Source: Lingula anatina (taxonomy: Eukaryota > Brachiopoda > Lingulata > Lingulida > Lingulidae). Taken from it: 64,000 bases of DNA. The DNA lies in contig NW_019775954.1 in assembly GCF_001039355.2 (NCBI RefSeq), positions 93,124-157,123 of the forward strand, written 5' to 3'. Positions within the stretch are counted from its first letter, which is position 1, and each line of letters begins with the position of its first letter. Below are positions 39,301-52,109 of the stretch, piece after piece. Both the position numbers and the translations under genes were made by a program. The notes beneath the pieces are model-generated. The model was not told the DNA's origin, did not search any database, and saw nothing but the letters and a program-made list of their open reading frames with translations.

Positions 39301-41062
39301 AAGAACACATTCACACCACAAACAATGAATCTCGGTTGTGTCGTGTGTGCCTCAGGAAAAAAAGTTGTCAGAAAAACGTCCCACCTACCTGTTAATTTAT
39401 CGTGGATTATTTCTTTACAGGTAGTCCCTTTTTAAGTGGCCCAAAAGCGTTCCGTTTAAGTGGTTGTCTCTTGACTAGCCGCTGGAAGTTGTCTATCCAG
39501 TGAAATGACTGTCTCGTTAGTTTTATCACAGTTTATCCGCCAGGTAAGATAACCCTCGCAGTCGTCTCACCTGCGCGTCCAGCTGAGTGGCAACAGTTTA
39601 TTTGAGAGGCTGTCCTAAACACGTCACGTGACACAGAGCCTCGCCGTAATTTCCTATCTTAATGCAGCGGCACGTCTACTATGAACCCTCCTTAGCCTCA
39701 GTTAAAGAGATATCAGCGGTAGGAGGGACGAGTTTGAAAGCATACCTTAAGAAAAAGTTTCATCATCAATGATGGCAACTAAGACATTTAAACGCTTCTT
39801 ATTCACGAAGAAAAACGCTTCCCAACTGATTAAACCCGTCTTCCCCCGAGTCCCTGGATTGAGGACTGTGCTTAATTTTATGTACTCTCTCCCCAGGTTA
39901 CTCAAGGAATTTTGGCCGCGCTATAATACTGTTTTTATTCAACCTCCGTGCCATTTAAAATATGTAAACAATAAAAACCCTTTGCTTCTGAATGCCAGCA
40001 AAACAAAGCGGAAACAAATGGCTAAATCTCCCAAATCCTGCTCGGAATCACAGAACATGCTACAGGTATGAAGAAAGAGTGGCCTATGTCCTGCAAATTC
40101 AACCTTAAGTCGCTAACTCAATCAGAGACAATTTATTTGTGTAACGACCGATGATTAAGGTTAAAATGACTAGCCCAGTTACTCGCCCCCTCTATAAGAA
40201 TGGCGGTATAAGGGAACAGATAGGGGAAATGCAAAAATTGCGTTCTCTTCGGAATTTAATTAATGAATTTATCAGATGCTGAGTCACAGTTCTGAAGAAC
40301 GAAAGGTTGTGTAGCAACACAGAGAAAAAAGCAAACACTTTTAACATTTAAAATTCGACTTAAAATATTAGTGATTTCCTTCAATTCTGAGTCTGCTTGT
40401 TTGAATGCCTACATATCTAGGATAAACGAAAATGCATGAGAATACATTTAAATATTTCGTCGTTGATAATTTTGAAAGTTTTTTTATGTGTTTGAAGTAA
40501 ATAATCTTAAGAATTGATGAAAGATGCCCTTGCGCATGGACACACGGTGACACACAGTGAAAAATCTGTTGACATGTCGTACCGGTCATGTTTTACCAAT
40601 GTTTGGCCGCTCTTCAAGCCGTGTCAACTTTACCTTCGACATGGTCGCGACAGATTGGATGGAGACAAGAAACGAACAACACAGGAAAAAACAACTGTGG
40701 GCATAAATGCAAATGTTAATCCTAAAGCAATCAGGACTCACTCAATATCAAACAAAGTCTTTGAAGGAGATTTATGCGGTAAATTAGCTGAGCCAACCTT
40801 ACAAATGATTGGCACTTTCTTGATATGCCGGAAATATTTGAGCAGATATTCTTTGAATATTGCACGTTTGACCAACTGCTTCACATACTGAATATCGCAA
40901 TGTTACTTAAGTATTTCGCTGAGCTACAAAGAGTAAACAGGACCACTTCGCACATATTATTGCAGCTTTAGAGTACTTCTATTGTGTAACTGAGAAATAG
41001 TTTGGTCAGTTTTCCTGTATTTGTTCCGAACTTCGATTTGATTTGAGATGATGAAACGCTAA

Positions 41063-41065
<3 letters not shown>

Positions 41066-41103
<38 letters not shown>
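41066..41103. repeat. (GA)n microsatellite
   Basis: About 19 uninterrupted GA units in intergenic sequence. The lack of interruptions suggests it is recent and probably polymorphic. Confidence 0.95.
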
Positions 41104-41105
<2 letters not shown>

Positions 41106-43857
41106 TATATTATAGAGAACGTAAAACCATCATATAACAGATGAATTACGATTATTGTTACAAAACGTGCCAACAGTTTGTGTCGACGACTGCGTATCTG
41201 TCAATTAGTTGCAACGTTTCCCGTTCCAACGTGAACAAAAACACCTTTCCGACCGTCTCGAACAAATTGGCTGCCGACTGTTTGACGTAAGTACAAAATA
41301 CATTCCATCCTCCCTACTTTGAACTGTTATCATAAGCAACGGCACGATTTATGTAGAATATTTTACGTTTCATCATACCAGAAGGAACATCACTGTATCA
41401 CTTGCATTCCAAGAAACTAAGTTGATAAGTGTACAAAAAGGATAAAAAAACGATACTTGGACCTTGCGCCCATGTGGGAAAAGAATGTTTATTTTGCAAG
41501 ATGTAAGTTTATTCGAAACATTCTAAAGCAGACAAACAATTCCAAGAACAATAAAAGCAAAAAATGGCAAACAGACCGAGGAATTCACCACTTGATTTTA
41601 TGTATACTTTCATTGAAAGTGCAGTGTCTTCCGAGAACCACCCCGAGTTTCAGAGGACGCTGGAAACTCATGTCCCATCAGCATGACGCCGGGGTGCCCT
41701 CTCAGTGTCCCTTGCAACTCAGGGTGCTAAGAATCTAAGGTGGACATATTTAATATTGCCATTTGTTATAAAGATCGGACATGGACTTTGCCGTAATATG
41801 TAAAGTGGTAGTATCCCGGGAGATGCGATAATCCGACAGGCAAACAGATTATAGACTTACAGGTGTTCTTACGTTGAATATTCAGTACCATTTGGGATGC
41901 TTTATCAGAAAATTTACTTCTTATGGAAGTACAACTGAAAAGAATCCAGTTACAAAACATGGGAGAACTTTGAATTAAACGATATTTGATCTTGTCCAAA
42001 ACTTTGGTATTTAGTATCATCGGTAGAACTCTTAAGTGAACGAAGTAGAACGGAGTCAAAACCGGGTTAATTATTTCATGAAATTCTGTAACAGTACCAA
42101 ATGTGAACGTAAGCGGTTGCTGGTAGTGTCACAATCCGTAAAGGATAGAGTATGAGGGTCGTGGTGGCCAATTAAACCAATTTTCTTCTAAACACGCTCA
42201 GCTATTGCACGGAACTTCTGGTCTGGATTCCTTAAACCACGGGGAAGTTTTCCCAATATGCACGACACGTGCAAACCAAGAGGATAATTAATTGAATATT
42301 TTTAAACGCCAAGCGTCTTTAAAAGTTTTGATGAAAATTACATCGATTAAAGTGTGAAATATCATACGGGTAAAACTTTGAAGAAATATTTGCCGTAGCA
42401 CATATTCAAGCGGTCATGTCCCTTTTGTTTCGGTACATTTCTCGCACCGTGTCTTGGCGCCAGGGCTGCCGGCAAGGCACCATTATCAGTGGTCAAATGT
42501 GTCACGCTCCTGCCTCGCCGTAGGTGTCAACTCCCCGGGCTCCTGGCCAGACATGATCGGATTATCATTTATTTTTATTAATTTCGATAACAGCGTTCGA
42601 TTAAGACGATACTTGCGGCATTTTGTTTGCTGATGTCTACTTGGGTCTTTCAAGGATTATCGAGCCAAAATAGGGTTCTCCGAACTGTGTCTCATCCTCC
42701 GTGTCTTATTTTCGAATCACTCTTTTGTTGTTATCTGTCAGGTTACCTCTTGCACACACTTACATATCAGTAACAACTTACGGCAAATAGAGACGGCGCA
42801 ATTGGCGAAAAAAAGAGATAAGGAGAGGCGGGAGAACAAACGAGTTGATGTGTTCTCGAGAGATTAAGGGCGATGAAGAGACTAGTAGGAAAAGGTAACG
42901 ACCAACATAAAATTCAGAATTAAAAGGTGATCATCGATGGCGTAATAAAGAGAACAGGTAAGGCTTAGCAAACACTTAAGGAAACGATCGTTACTCTGAA
43001 GTGGTGCTCTAGGACCTCAGCTGGCAATTGCGGTAGCTGAGGGGGGTTCGTTCGCAGCCCATTGCCACCGCTACAAATTCAAGAGCGTTACTCACAAGTG
43101 GCATGTTGCCATCCTATGTAAATGCTTGTTGTTACTTTGTCACTTCTTTCAAGTTTAAAGGCGCATTGGAAATGGGGATTTTGTGAAAGAAACACAGCAT
43201 GTAAAATCGTATGTTAGGGAAGGCTCCAACACCAGGCCTAATCACCAGATGCAAAGAATGTTTCAGACGTATAGGCACAATAAATAAATAAATTAAATAG
43301 ATAAATAAACGTTTGGTAAAGCACAATATGATTACAAATACTGAAGAAGGCTGCACAATATTAAGGTTGAAAATTCGAAATGCTATAAAGTATATACAGA
43401 CTACATAACTTTTTCCGCTTACTTTGCATGACTGTTGCGTAGGCATCTTGTACAAAATTCAGTGGTTCAAATTTTGTGACAGATCTCCATTATCATCACG
43501 AATATGAAAGCCTCATACCTAAAACTTAGAGGGTAAACCATTTTACATATTTATCTATAATGGGATTTAAACCAATCCCAACAAGCGAAGTGAGAACTTG
43601 CAGAATCCTGATCATTAAAACACGTGTATTCACAAATCTCATGATGCCCTTGGACTTTGGGAAAGAACAGATCAACTGAGGGAGAGACGAGGTGGTGCTA
43701 CCGAAACAGAAGTGCTCAAAAATATATATGGCAACACTTTAAACTTTTGCATATGCTTTCTCAATCATTAGCATTTCTGATCATTTTTTGAGGAAATAAC
43801 ACAAACAACGTATGTGTTCTTTTATATATTTGTGCATTATTCAAAAGTTTGTCAGTT

Positions 43858-43863
43858 TTTAAT
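43858..43863 (-). terminator. possible poly(A) signal of PARS2
   Basis: An ATTAAA hexamer on the minus strand lies about 125 nt past the PARS2 stop codon in T-rich sequence. It is the nearest plausible signal; no canonical AATAAA was seen between it and the stop. Confidence 0.35.
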
Positions 43864-43987
43864 ATGATACATGCATTCATTTTTCATGGAAACTGTTTTA
43901 AGAGTCATTCCATATCATTTTTTACTATTTTAAGTTACTACATTTCCAATCAACTTCTGTTGTTATAACTGCGTCTGAAAACATCTA

Positions 43988-46900
43988 TTACTTGATGGTT
44001 TCTATTGAATTCTTTAATTTGTCTATAAGGTCTGGCATAGTTAACATATCTGAAGAGTTGGAGTAAAGTGACTGCAGTTCAAAGAGAGGCTCTTCTTCCA
44101 GTGCCTAAGATAAAAAGCAATAAAAACAGCATATTATATCTTATGTTAATCAGTACATACATTTAACACAAAGAATTAATAGTATTCTCCAAAACTATGT
44201 TTTATTTGTAATCAACAAAAATTTTGACACAAGTTCTGAAAAGTGAGAGGACATGATGTCAGAGAGTACAAGTTGGTAAGTAACAGAAAATGACAAATCC
44301 TTAAAAAGAAAAAGACTGAAATGAAGGGGGGGGGGGCATTTGAAAGGTTCAAGTTATTGCACATATTTGGAAAAAAAAAAGAACTTACATGTACAGCAAT
44401 ATTACAGATGATCCCTTCTGCTTCACATCTTATTAAAAAAAGCCTAACTACAAACAAATCTCATCATTCTAAGGTAAAAATATGTAATGATAAACCCCTT
44501 ACCTTTTTACCAAGCACTATGGCATAAGGAAACCCAATCCTCCGCATATTTTTTAAGCGTTTTCCTATTGATAGTTGTATTTTGTCGTGCAAAACTATCT
44601 CCCCCCTTAGGTGTGGTATAGAATTCAGCTGGTCATAGAGCTGTTCTGCAAGGGCCCAAGTTACATCTGCCTTGTATCCTGCCTGAAAAGATGAATTAGT
44701 CCTGGTCAAACACCACTAATTAATTTTGATAGCCTGACCACTGTATGAGCTCTAATGATGCTGTAGTAATAAGTTGTTTGTGAGAAGGTGACCATGTCTT
44801 ATGCTGAGAACATTCTTCATTCACCATTCCACAGATAATGACGAGCAACTGAACCAATTGCACTGAGAACTGTTACATCTGGAGAAAGTGGGTGACCAAA
44901 ACTCCTTTTGTGTCTCACTTTGCTGCCGGTGCATCACAAAGGCTGGTGAAAGCAGTTTTGCAGCCACTGCACCAAAATAGACCTGGGCTCCGTATCTCGA
45001 AAGGTTTGCTATGTTGCGCATGTGCGCAAGTGTCTGGATTCCATAACCAATTCTTTTTCGAGATACGGGGCCATGGAATCAAGACGCTTGCGCACGTGCG
45101 CAACATAGCGAACCTTTTGATATACGGAGCCCTGGTCTTTGCAAATAGACAGATTTAGCTTACCATCAAACACATCAATGAGCTCTGGAAATCAATGCCC
45201 AAGTACTTATGTTGGCAGTCAAACCTGGCTGTATAAAACATATGCATCAACTCTTTTTTTTTCTTTCAGAAACACTTGATGAAATACTTACTTTCTGAGG
45301 TATAATGCACACTTGATATGGAGCGATAAGCTTTGGCCACACTACTTGGATATCTGATGAGAGATGTTCTATGGATGCTTGTAGAATTCTGCTGACTCCT
45401 AGGCCAAAACAGCCCATCTCTACCAGGCTGAAAGAAAAGCCAGATGGCATCACTTGCAGGCCATTAGGCAGGTGAATTCAGGGAGGTTTGAAGAATTACC
45501 CTTTTGGCTGGGAAAAGGGTATGCTTTGACTTAAATGCAGAGCATACAATAAGAACTGACAAATTCCAGTGGTTGATTTTTTTTTTCAGAGGAAAGAACC
45601 AAAGCCTGCAAGCTTTAAGTGCAACACAAATGTTTGATATTCATGCCTCACCAGGTGACAAAACTGCAAAACCCGAGTCAACAGTTACTTGTCAGAAGAC
45701 TGTTACATGATGACTTGCCAATCAGATTGATGAAACCGCATTTGAAACCTTAATTTGGCAGCAAGCCAATAAAATTGCTCTTCCAGTCTCCAATGATTAC
45801 CTCTTGGTTCAGATGACAAATTTGGAATGCAATAGGTGATAGGTTATGTAGAATTATAAACTGAGTAGCAGTACTTTCTGATTTTAACCGGTGGCATGAG
45901 TTTAGAAATGACTGCTGAACAATGAGAATCAGAAAACCCACAAGAGAAGTTCGTTTGTTCACCTACTAGCAACATGCAGTCAGTAACTAATTCTGTCCAC
46001 TGGGACACTTTGCATGATATGTACTGGTATACCAGTGAACTGTTATTTATTTATCTTCTCTCTCTAAAATTGGTTGCAATTGTAGAATTACAGTTGTGAA
46101 ACATTTAGTATTCAACACATGAACTATTCAACTTATTTTGTCCTATACTTACTGTTTCTGACCTTCAACATAATTATAGTGGAGATTGAAAGGCTCAGAA
46201 TATTTTGTTCCTAACAAAAATGTGTGTCCAACCTTAAAATAAAAAGTAACCCATGAATAAAGCAGAAGAGCCATAAACTTTTTTCCAAGAATATACTTAA
46301 AAAATAAAGCAATCTGTGAAAAAATTCACTTTTTAAATTAAACTTTCAAAAGAACCCTTGACATGATTATTCTTTACAAAATGTAGATAAAATACATAGA
46401 TTATAATATATTAAAGTACCAAAGTGAATGTTCCCTACATACAAGCATATATTTTCGGTACTTTAGCATATAAACATACAGTAATGACTAAAATATATAC
46501 ATATACAGTAATGACTTGATCTTGTCAATGGGGAAAACAATCAATCTTTTAGTAAGTTAAACATAATTTTGGAATCGATAAAAAAATACATCTGTGCAAC
46601 ACTTGTGGTGCTTTTACTGTATAGATTAGAAATAGAAGGTAGCCGGTTATTCAGTTTTGTTGCCCCGAAACAATGGAAATGCTCTGATTTTAATAATAAA
46701 TGACTTCTAAAAAATACTTTAGCTATAAAATTCACAGTTTTTCCCCACTGAAAAGAACAAATCATTGCTGCAGTTATTAAGTTCAATTTCCAATTTTGAA
46801 ACTTCAGGCCAGCCAACAGGACCATTATACTAGATGAGGGACATTTGTTTTTGTACGTTTGGTTTGTGAAACTTTATATAATATAAAAAAAAAGAAAAGA

Positions 46901-49900
46901 AAACACAGACCTCTATTCCTGAGCTTGTTTTTAAATCACAACAGTCTCGATGCTTACAGTGATTGGTTTGCAAAACATCCTTATCTGCAAAGGAAAAGAA
47001 AATGTTGAAATAAATTCCAAAAGTATCTGTTACATTAACAGTTGAAATGAAATACTTAGTTTAAATGAGAAAACTTTTAAATTGCAATAAAGGCAACCTT
47101 ATTTTAATACAATAAATTTCAAAATGTTTAGTATATTGAGACTGTTTGTGTACAGCACAAGATTTAGCGTACTGTGATTTTTCTTGTACTGTGATGTTTA
47201 ATCTTTTGTAAGTTTTTTTTTTTCGATTAAATCTGCAATAAAAAATTGACAATAAAAATATTTATATGACAAGAGATTTGTTAAACTGTTGTTTACTCAC
47301 CCATTACTTCTTTATTAACTCCAATCCCACACCTTAATGAAGTATAAAATAAAATGTAAGCAAAGTTATACAAATATTCATAATTTTTGGCCTCCTGTGA
47401 ATGGAAAAAGGAAAACAACCTTGAGTTTTTCAGGCTAAGGTTAGCAAACAGTCTTGTCTGTTTCAATAAAATAATAAATTGCTTAAGAAAAAAATATTTC
47501 TCACATTACAATATTAAACAATACTGTCCATCAAATTTCTCTGCCAGAAAACTACATAATATTATTGAGTCAGATTCCTATAAAAATTGTTTGCAAATAG
47601 TCTCAATTTTTAAAGATAGTAATGGGAATTGTCTGAAATACTCCAAAAGTCTTGTTACTGAGCCTAAAATCAAGAGGGTTTTGACAGGATTTGGAGGAGA
47701 GTAGAATCAGAAATAATGGCAGACTAAGCATGTGCTTAATGGTTATGAATTTAAGCTGAAAATTTTCATTAATGAATATTCCATGAATATTTTTCCTAGT
47801 TCTTTTTTCTTTTTTTTTTTTTGTGTGTCACTTTTGTATTGCTTCTTAAACATTCTCAGTGCATAAAGTTTTAACTGAAGAGTTAAAGTCATAATAATTC
47901 TTCGTTTTGGCTAAAAATTGGATTTTCCTGGAGTAAACGGCAATTTTCCCGTACTCACCAATGGTCAGCGACCCCATTCCCGCATTCAAAGTTAATCCAG
48001 GGTTTTTTTCCTAAACGTACAGTTTTTTGATAAAATCTCTTAAGTGATTTTAACTGACGGAGCCCTCTCTAACATAGCATATCGAGTGGGGTTTTCTGAT
48101 GACCTACTTAAAACCGCGGGAAAAGCAGACAACAACAACACTTTATTGCAATAAAATAAGATTCATACCATATAATCGTCTTAATTGCTCATATTCACAA
48201 CAGTTCTGGGCTTTTCGTTATGCGACACACTGTACAAAAACTCGCAACTTACGTCTGAGGATTGTGTCATGCGCCTGTGTTATTTTGGTCTCGACTGCAC
48301 GCGAGAATCCGCGTGATGCGCCAAAATCCTTGGCAACGAATGCCTTGATGACCGGGGAAAAAAGGCACCGAAAGCCCTATTGACAAGCACAGTTTTTAGT
48401 TTTACTACAATAACAGCCGTTTTAGTGGTGAAATGCAATATAATATATTTCCGTGTGTTGTTTAGAATGTATTTCTTGCGGAATTTTGAATCTCAAAGGA
48501 AGAGTTATTATTGCTTTAACCCTACCTCATGCAGATTCTAATCTCTAATGACATCAGGCAGTGCAGACTTTTAGTCTAGCTTGGATGACATCTATTTCAC
48601 GTGATTCTTGGACATGTCCCAAATCTTGCCAAACACATGGAAAAATTAATTTGAATGAAATACCTGATTTGAAGAAGAAGATGGTAACACAGCATTTATA
48701 ACACTTACTTGTTACAAATAAAGAGAGAATCTTGGCCTGCACTGGCAGGAATGTGGTACTCATGTGATAAGGTGCCTCCAATAACACCAGTTGCCCCCTC
48801 CACTGAAGAAAAAAAAAGGAAGGAAAAACAACTACACACCTTGGCAATGCTCAAGTCCCAATGGAAATGTTGAAGACACAAACTAGACAGCAAAGACTGC
48901 ATACATTACAAATAAAGAGAGAATAAATAAATTAAATATAAATAAAATAAATTTAAAATATATATGTAAGAAAGTCTTAGTTGGATACATGATCTCATGG
49001 TTTTTATTTTGAAAACATCTGAACTTTTCATGTCAACATATTCTCTCCAACTAATGAAAAAAATTGGAAGTGAAACAAAACTACAGTTTGGCAATTATGT
49101 TTCGAACAAATGTGTGTTGCAGGGTGATGCAGACACCTAGTATAATTTTTTAGTCTACAAATACACACCTTTTATAAAATTTACTCCTAGTCTAGTAAAG
49201 AGTCTATTGTATGCATCACATACTGAATTGTATGTCTCTTCTGCTTTTTCTACTGACTCATCAAAGGTATACAGGTCTGAAAAACAAAAAGACTATTTAA
49301 GTCAGATATAATATGGACATACACGGAAAATTGTGAATTAATTTTATATCACAGCATATACCATTTCTCTTAAACTTTGCACGCATAGATTTATTTGAAC
49401 TTTTAGAAATCATTCATTTGGCATGCTGTATATTAAACCCGCAGGACTTTACCTTTCATATCAAACTCCCTTGATCTAAGAAGACCATACTTTGGAGCCA
49501 TTTCATCCCTAAATTTCCTTGTTATCTAAAATAAGAATTTAAGACTCACCTGTCACTTAAGTCTTAAAATCAATTTTCACGTTTCAATTAATGTATCAAT
49601 ATTAACTTTTCTTATAAGAGCAAAAGAAAGAGGCTAGTTCATATCTGTTCACAATGTAATATATAATTTTAAAAAACTGATAACAATGATAACAGCACTG
49701 CTTTATCTCTTAAAAGTTTATAACAATAAATTAAAAATCATTAAATAAAAAATCATTAAATAAAGAAGCAGATCAAATGAAACTATGACTGAAAGAAAAT
49801 GAACATTTATGCAACTTAAATGTACCTGATACAACTTGAGAGGAAGGTGTTTGCGCTCTAGCTTCTTCTGGCTCACAAGAAAAGTAACTGCTTCCTCGTG

Positions 49901-51859
49901 TGTCTTGAATGGACGAGCAGCATACAAATAATTGAAGAAATTATATTAAATTGGCTAATTTAATAGAATGAGACCCTATCTCCATTACTTCACCAAACAA
50001 AATGTGAGGTATGTAGTATATTTTCATGAGCTGAATTGAATATTGATTTTGGTAAGTCATCTACAAGTTAATACTCACAGGACCAAGACAAAACATCTTT
50101 TTGTGTCTGTCTGGTAGTTTCAGCAATTCAGAACCCATAGAATCCCATCTCCCTAAAACCAACAATACCAGGTAATAAAACAATGCATCATTTTTATGAT
50201 CGTATATAAAATAAAAAGTTACCAATTCATTGATTTCTAATTTCAACATATTAAAATGTCTATTCTGATCATATCAAAAGTTTTAGAACAGATTTAGAAC
50301 TGTTCCTTTGGAAAACAAGATTAAGCAAGAAAAATCATTCTTGACTAAAACAAATCTTTTCCATGTCTGCTTTCCCTGGAAAATATCAGAAAAGAAACCT
50401 TTGATCATTTATCATGGGACCCAACACCCAACTGACTGGGGCTGCCTTAGAATTGAATTTTCCAAAGAAAAAGCTCATGTCTGGAATATACACACCCGTT
50501 TTTTTCCACAATTCAGCTGGGGTCAAACAAGTCATTGTCATCTTTTGAGCACCTATGCTTTCCATTTCCTGGTCTATCAGCCTAATCAGTTTATCTAGAG
50601 CTCTCTGTGTCCAAGGCAGCATGTAGAACAATCCGGTTTGTACACCAAATATCATTCCATAGGATTTCATGAGCTGCAATACATGAATGGATCAAACTTA
50701 AATGTATACAAAGTTCATATGAAATTCAGCAATGAAAAAATCTAGCTGACTCAAGAGAAGTTTCAAAGAAAGTTACGAATACATTCTCAAAAATTTTGCA
50801 ACCATGTTAAATGAATTTTTTTACAGATGTTTATATACTTAGCATTAAAAATAGCATGGGCCAGACAATAGGAATACTTCAGGACAGGTTCTTGATATTT
50901 ATATACATTTTTCACATACCACTTATCCACGTGACTTAAAATTGTTTACAGCAATTAGCAAGTCGTTGAATATTGCAGTTACTATCATTAGTATAATAAT
51001 AATAATAACAGAAAAAAGCAAAATCCATAACTGAATATAAAAGTTACAGTTACAAAGTTTAAGCTATTTTCTGACCAGTGAATTTTTATTAATAATATTA
51101 TATATTGAACATACTCTATGACTGTTGCAGGCCAGGTTCTTTTCCAAGTTTGTCTCATTTTCCTCACCCTTGTTAACATACATGTTCTCCACAGGTTGAT
51201 ACATTCTAGATATGCACAGACGATGGTAGAGGGTACATCTTTGAAAACTCTTGGTAGACAAGGGCTTCAAAAAGTTGGTGAGCTGTAAAAGTGATGTTGA
51301 TATGAAACATGGTCAAAGAAGAAATCGATTCTAATGAGACTAGACATGTTTTTTTTTAGCTGTGAGACAAGAAATGTGTACCTTCCTCAAAGAGCACTGA
51401 TCGCATGGCTGAATGCAATCAGACAGGCATCCTCTTGGCATTGAATGGAGTACAGAAAAGCTGGTGATCATACAAATACCTTGGAAACAGAGGAATTTTG
51501 TTAATCTATGGCCGGAGCTGTATCACAATCACTGGGGATGAGTGTTTGCCTCAGTTTTCGGACTTACATGCAAGGTTCTTACAAGGACCCACAGTTACCC
51601 CAGGATTTGGATATTTACAGCCGTAGAAATTTCTAACACTGGGTGTTATGAGGCCTTACCTGCGTAGAATGTAAGGCCGAAAACTTAGGTAAGACCAGTG
51701 TACGAAAGGTTTACTTTACCTGCCTTGGCTTTAGACTGCTTTACATGTATGTCGACTTAAAATATACAAATGCCAAGGGCTTTCAGTTTGGGTTTCAATA
51801 CATTTGATGATTACCTTTGAACCGATGGGGGAGTTTTGGTACATTATTTTGATTGCCAT
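43988..51859 (-). CDS. PARS2: mitochondrial (bacterial-type) prolyl-tRNA synthetase
   Basis: Charges mitochondrial tRNA-Pro with proline. Fourteen exons in coding order: 51859-51815, 51282-51115, 50673-50496, 50152-50079, 49903-49826, 49525-49453, 49276-49169, 48802-48709, 47332-47301, 46984-46911, 46232-46153, 45427-45292, 44682-44503, 44104-43988. The sum is 1437 nt (478 residues plus stop), against 475 in human PARS2. The N-terminus (MAIKIMYQNS...) is basic with no acidic residue early on, as expected for a mitochondrial presequence; an in-frame TGA lies upstream of this ATG. Class II signatures are present: GPTHEEA at 154-160, motif 2 FRDE...RSREFDMKD at 186-206, motif 3 GLGVSR at 343-348. 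Cysteines C271/C274 and C293/C298/C299 match the Cys-pair insert of the family. The C-terminal anticodon-binding domain begins after VWPKLIAPYQV. Exon 1 is the least certain exon. Head to head with EIF2B2. Confidence 0.96.
44326..44336. repeat. poly-G tract
   Basis: Eleven G bases in the last intron of PARS2, a typical place for assembly or sequencing slippage. Confidence 0.9.
44979..45138. repeat. foldback (long inverted repeat) element in a PARS2 intron
   Basis: The arms are 44979-45044 and 45073-45138, 66 bp each, separated by 28 bp. They share GGCTCCGTAT, AAGGTT, GCTATGTTGCGCA, GTGCGCAAG and GATTCCAT in inverted order, with about eight mismatches. The arms begin with AGACC, and each contains the small palindrome GCGCAYGTGCGC. 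No open reading frame is present. The form fits a non-autonomous MITE-like DNA element, which I could not match to a named family. Target-site duplications were not clear. Confidence 0.75.
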
Positions 51860-52109
51860 GTGTATCCCTTCAGTCCAGTCTGCTACTTTCACGCTTTCTC
51901 ATTTCATACACATTTCAGCTTCGCACAGATGATGACGATGAAGTATGATTCGTCAAAAATCTCAATGACCTTCACATTGAAAGTGTATCTATTACATTCC
52001 TAAATAATACCTCGTTATGATGTTTGATACATCCTTTCTGATAAGTATGGTTTTAAGAGCGAAAAAGAGGCCATGCATAGAAAACAGGTTAGCAGACCAA
52101 GCAGCAATC
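51860..52109. promoter_or_regulatory. shared bidirectional promoter of PARS2 and EIF2B2 (inferred)
   Basis: Only 250 bp separate the PARS2 start codon (51859, minus) from the EIF2B2 start codon (52110, plus), so both 5' UTRs and core promoters must fit here. I see no TATA box in a sensible place and no CpG-rich island. Several in-frame and out-of-frame ATGs precede the EIF2B2 start. Confidence 0.6.

Larger units (their letters stand above)
21621..43987. other. about 22 kb gene-poor intergenic region
   Basis: I read both strands here and found no run of exons with splice sites and conserved residues. Open frames are short and unrecognisable. Contents I can name are simple repeats (24741-24796, 30341-30360, 41066-41103), a CACGTG-centred palindrome at 25202-25227, a GC-richer possible exon on the minus strand at 29280-29342, a homeodomain-type motif cluster near 35675-35736, and a GC-richer block near 42420-42560. 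As it lies 5' of the discoidin/F-lectin gene and 3' of PARS2, it most likely holds regulatory sequence or untranslated first exons of the former, but that is inference. Lineage-specific or non-coding genes cannot be excluded. Confidence 0.55.

Noticed and set aside
39769-40071. 100-codon plus-strand ORF (MMATKTFKRF...) ending at a donor-like CAG|GTATGA
   Set aside because: No recognisable domain, no partner exon found downstream and AT-rich codon use; possible by chance in 22 kb of intergenic DNA.
40514-40891. 125-codon plus-strand ORF in the gene-poor region
   Set aside because: It is the longest frame there but has no known motif, no conserved pattern and no splice partners; treated as chance.
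50061-50249. Minus-strand frame extending the PARS2 RWDSMGSELLK exon upstream to an apparent Met
   Set aside because: The upstream part is intron read-through; the acceptor at 50153-50154 restores the conserved junction with the previous exon.
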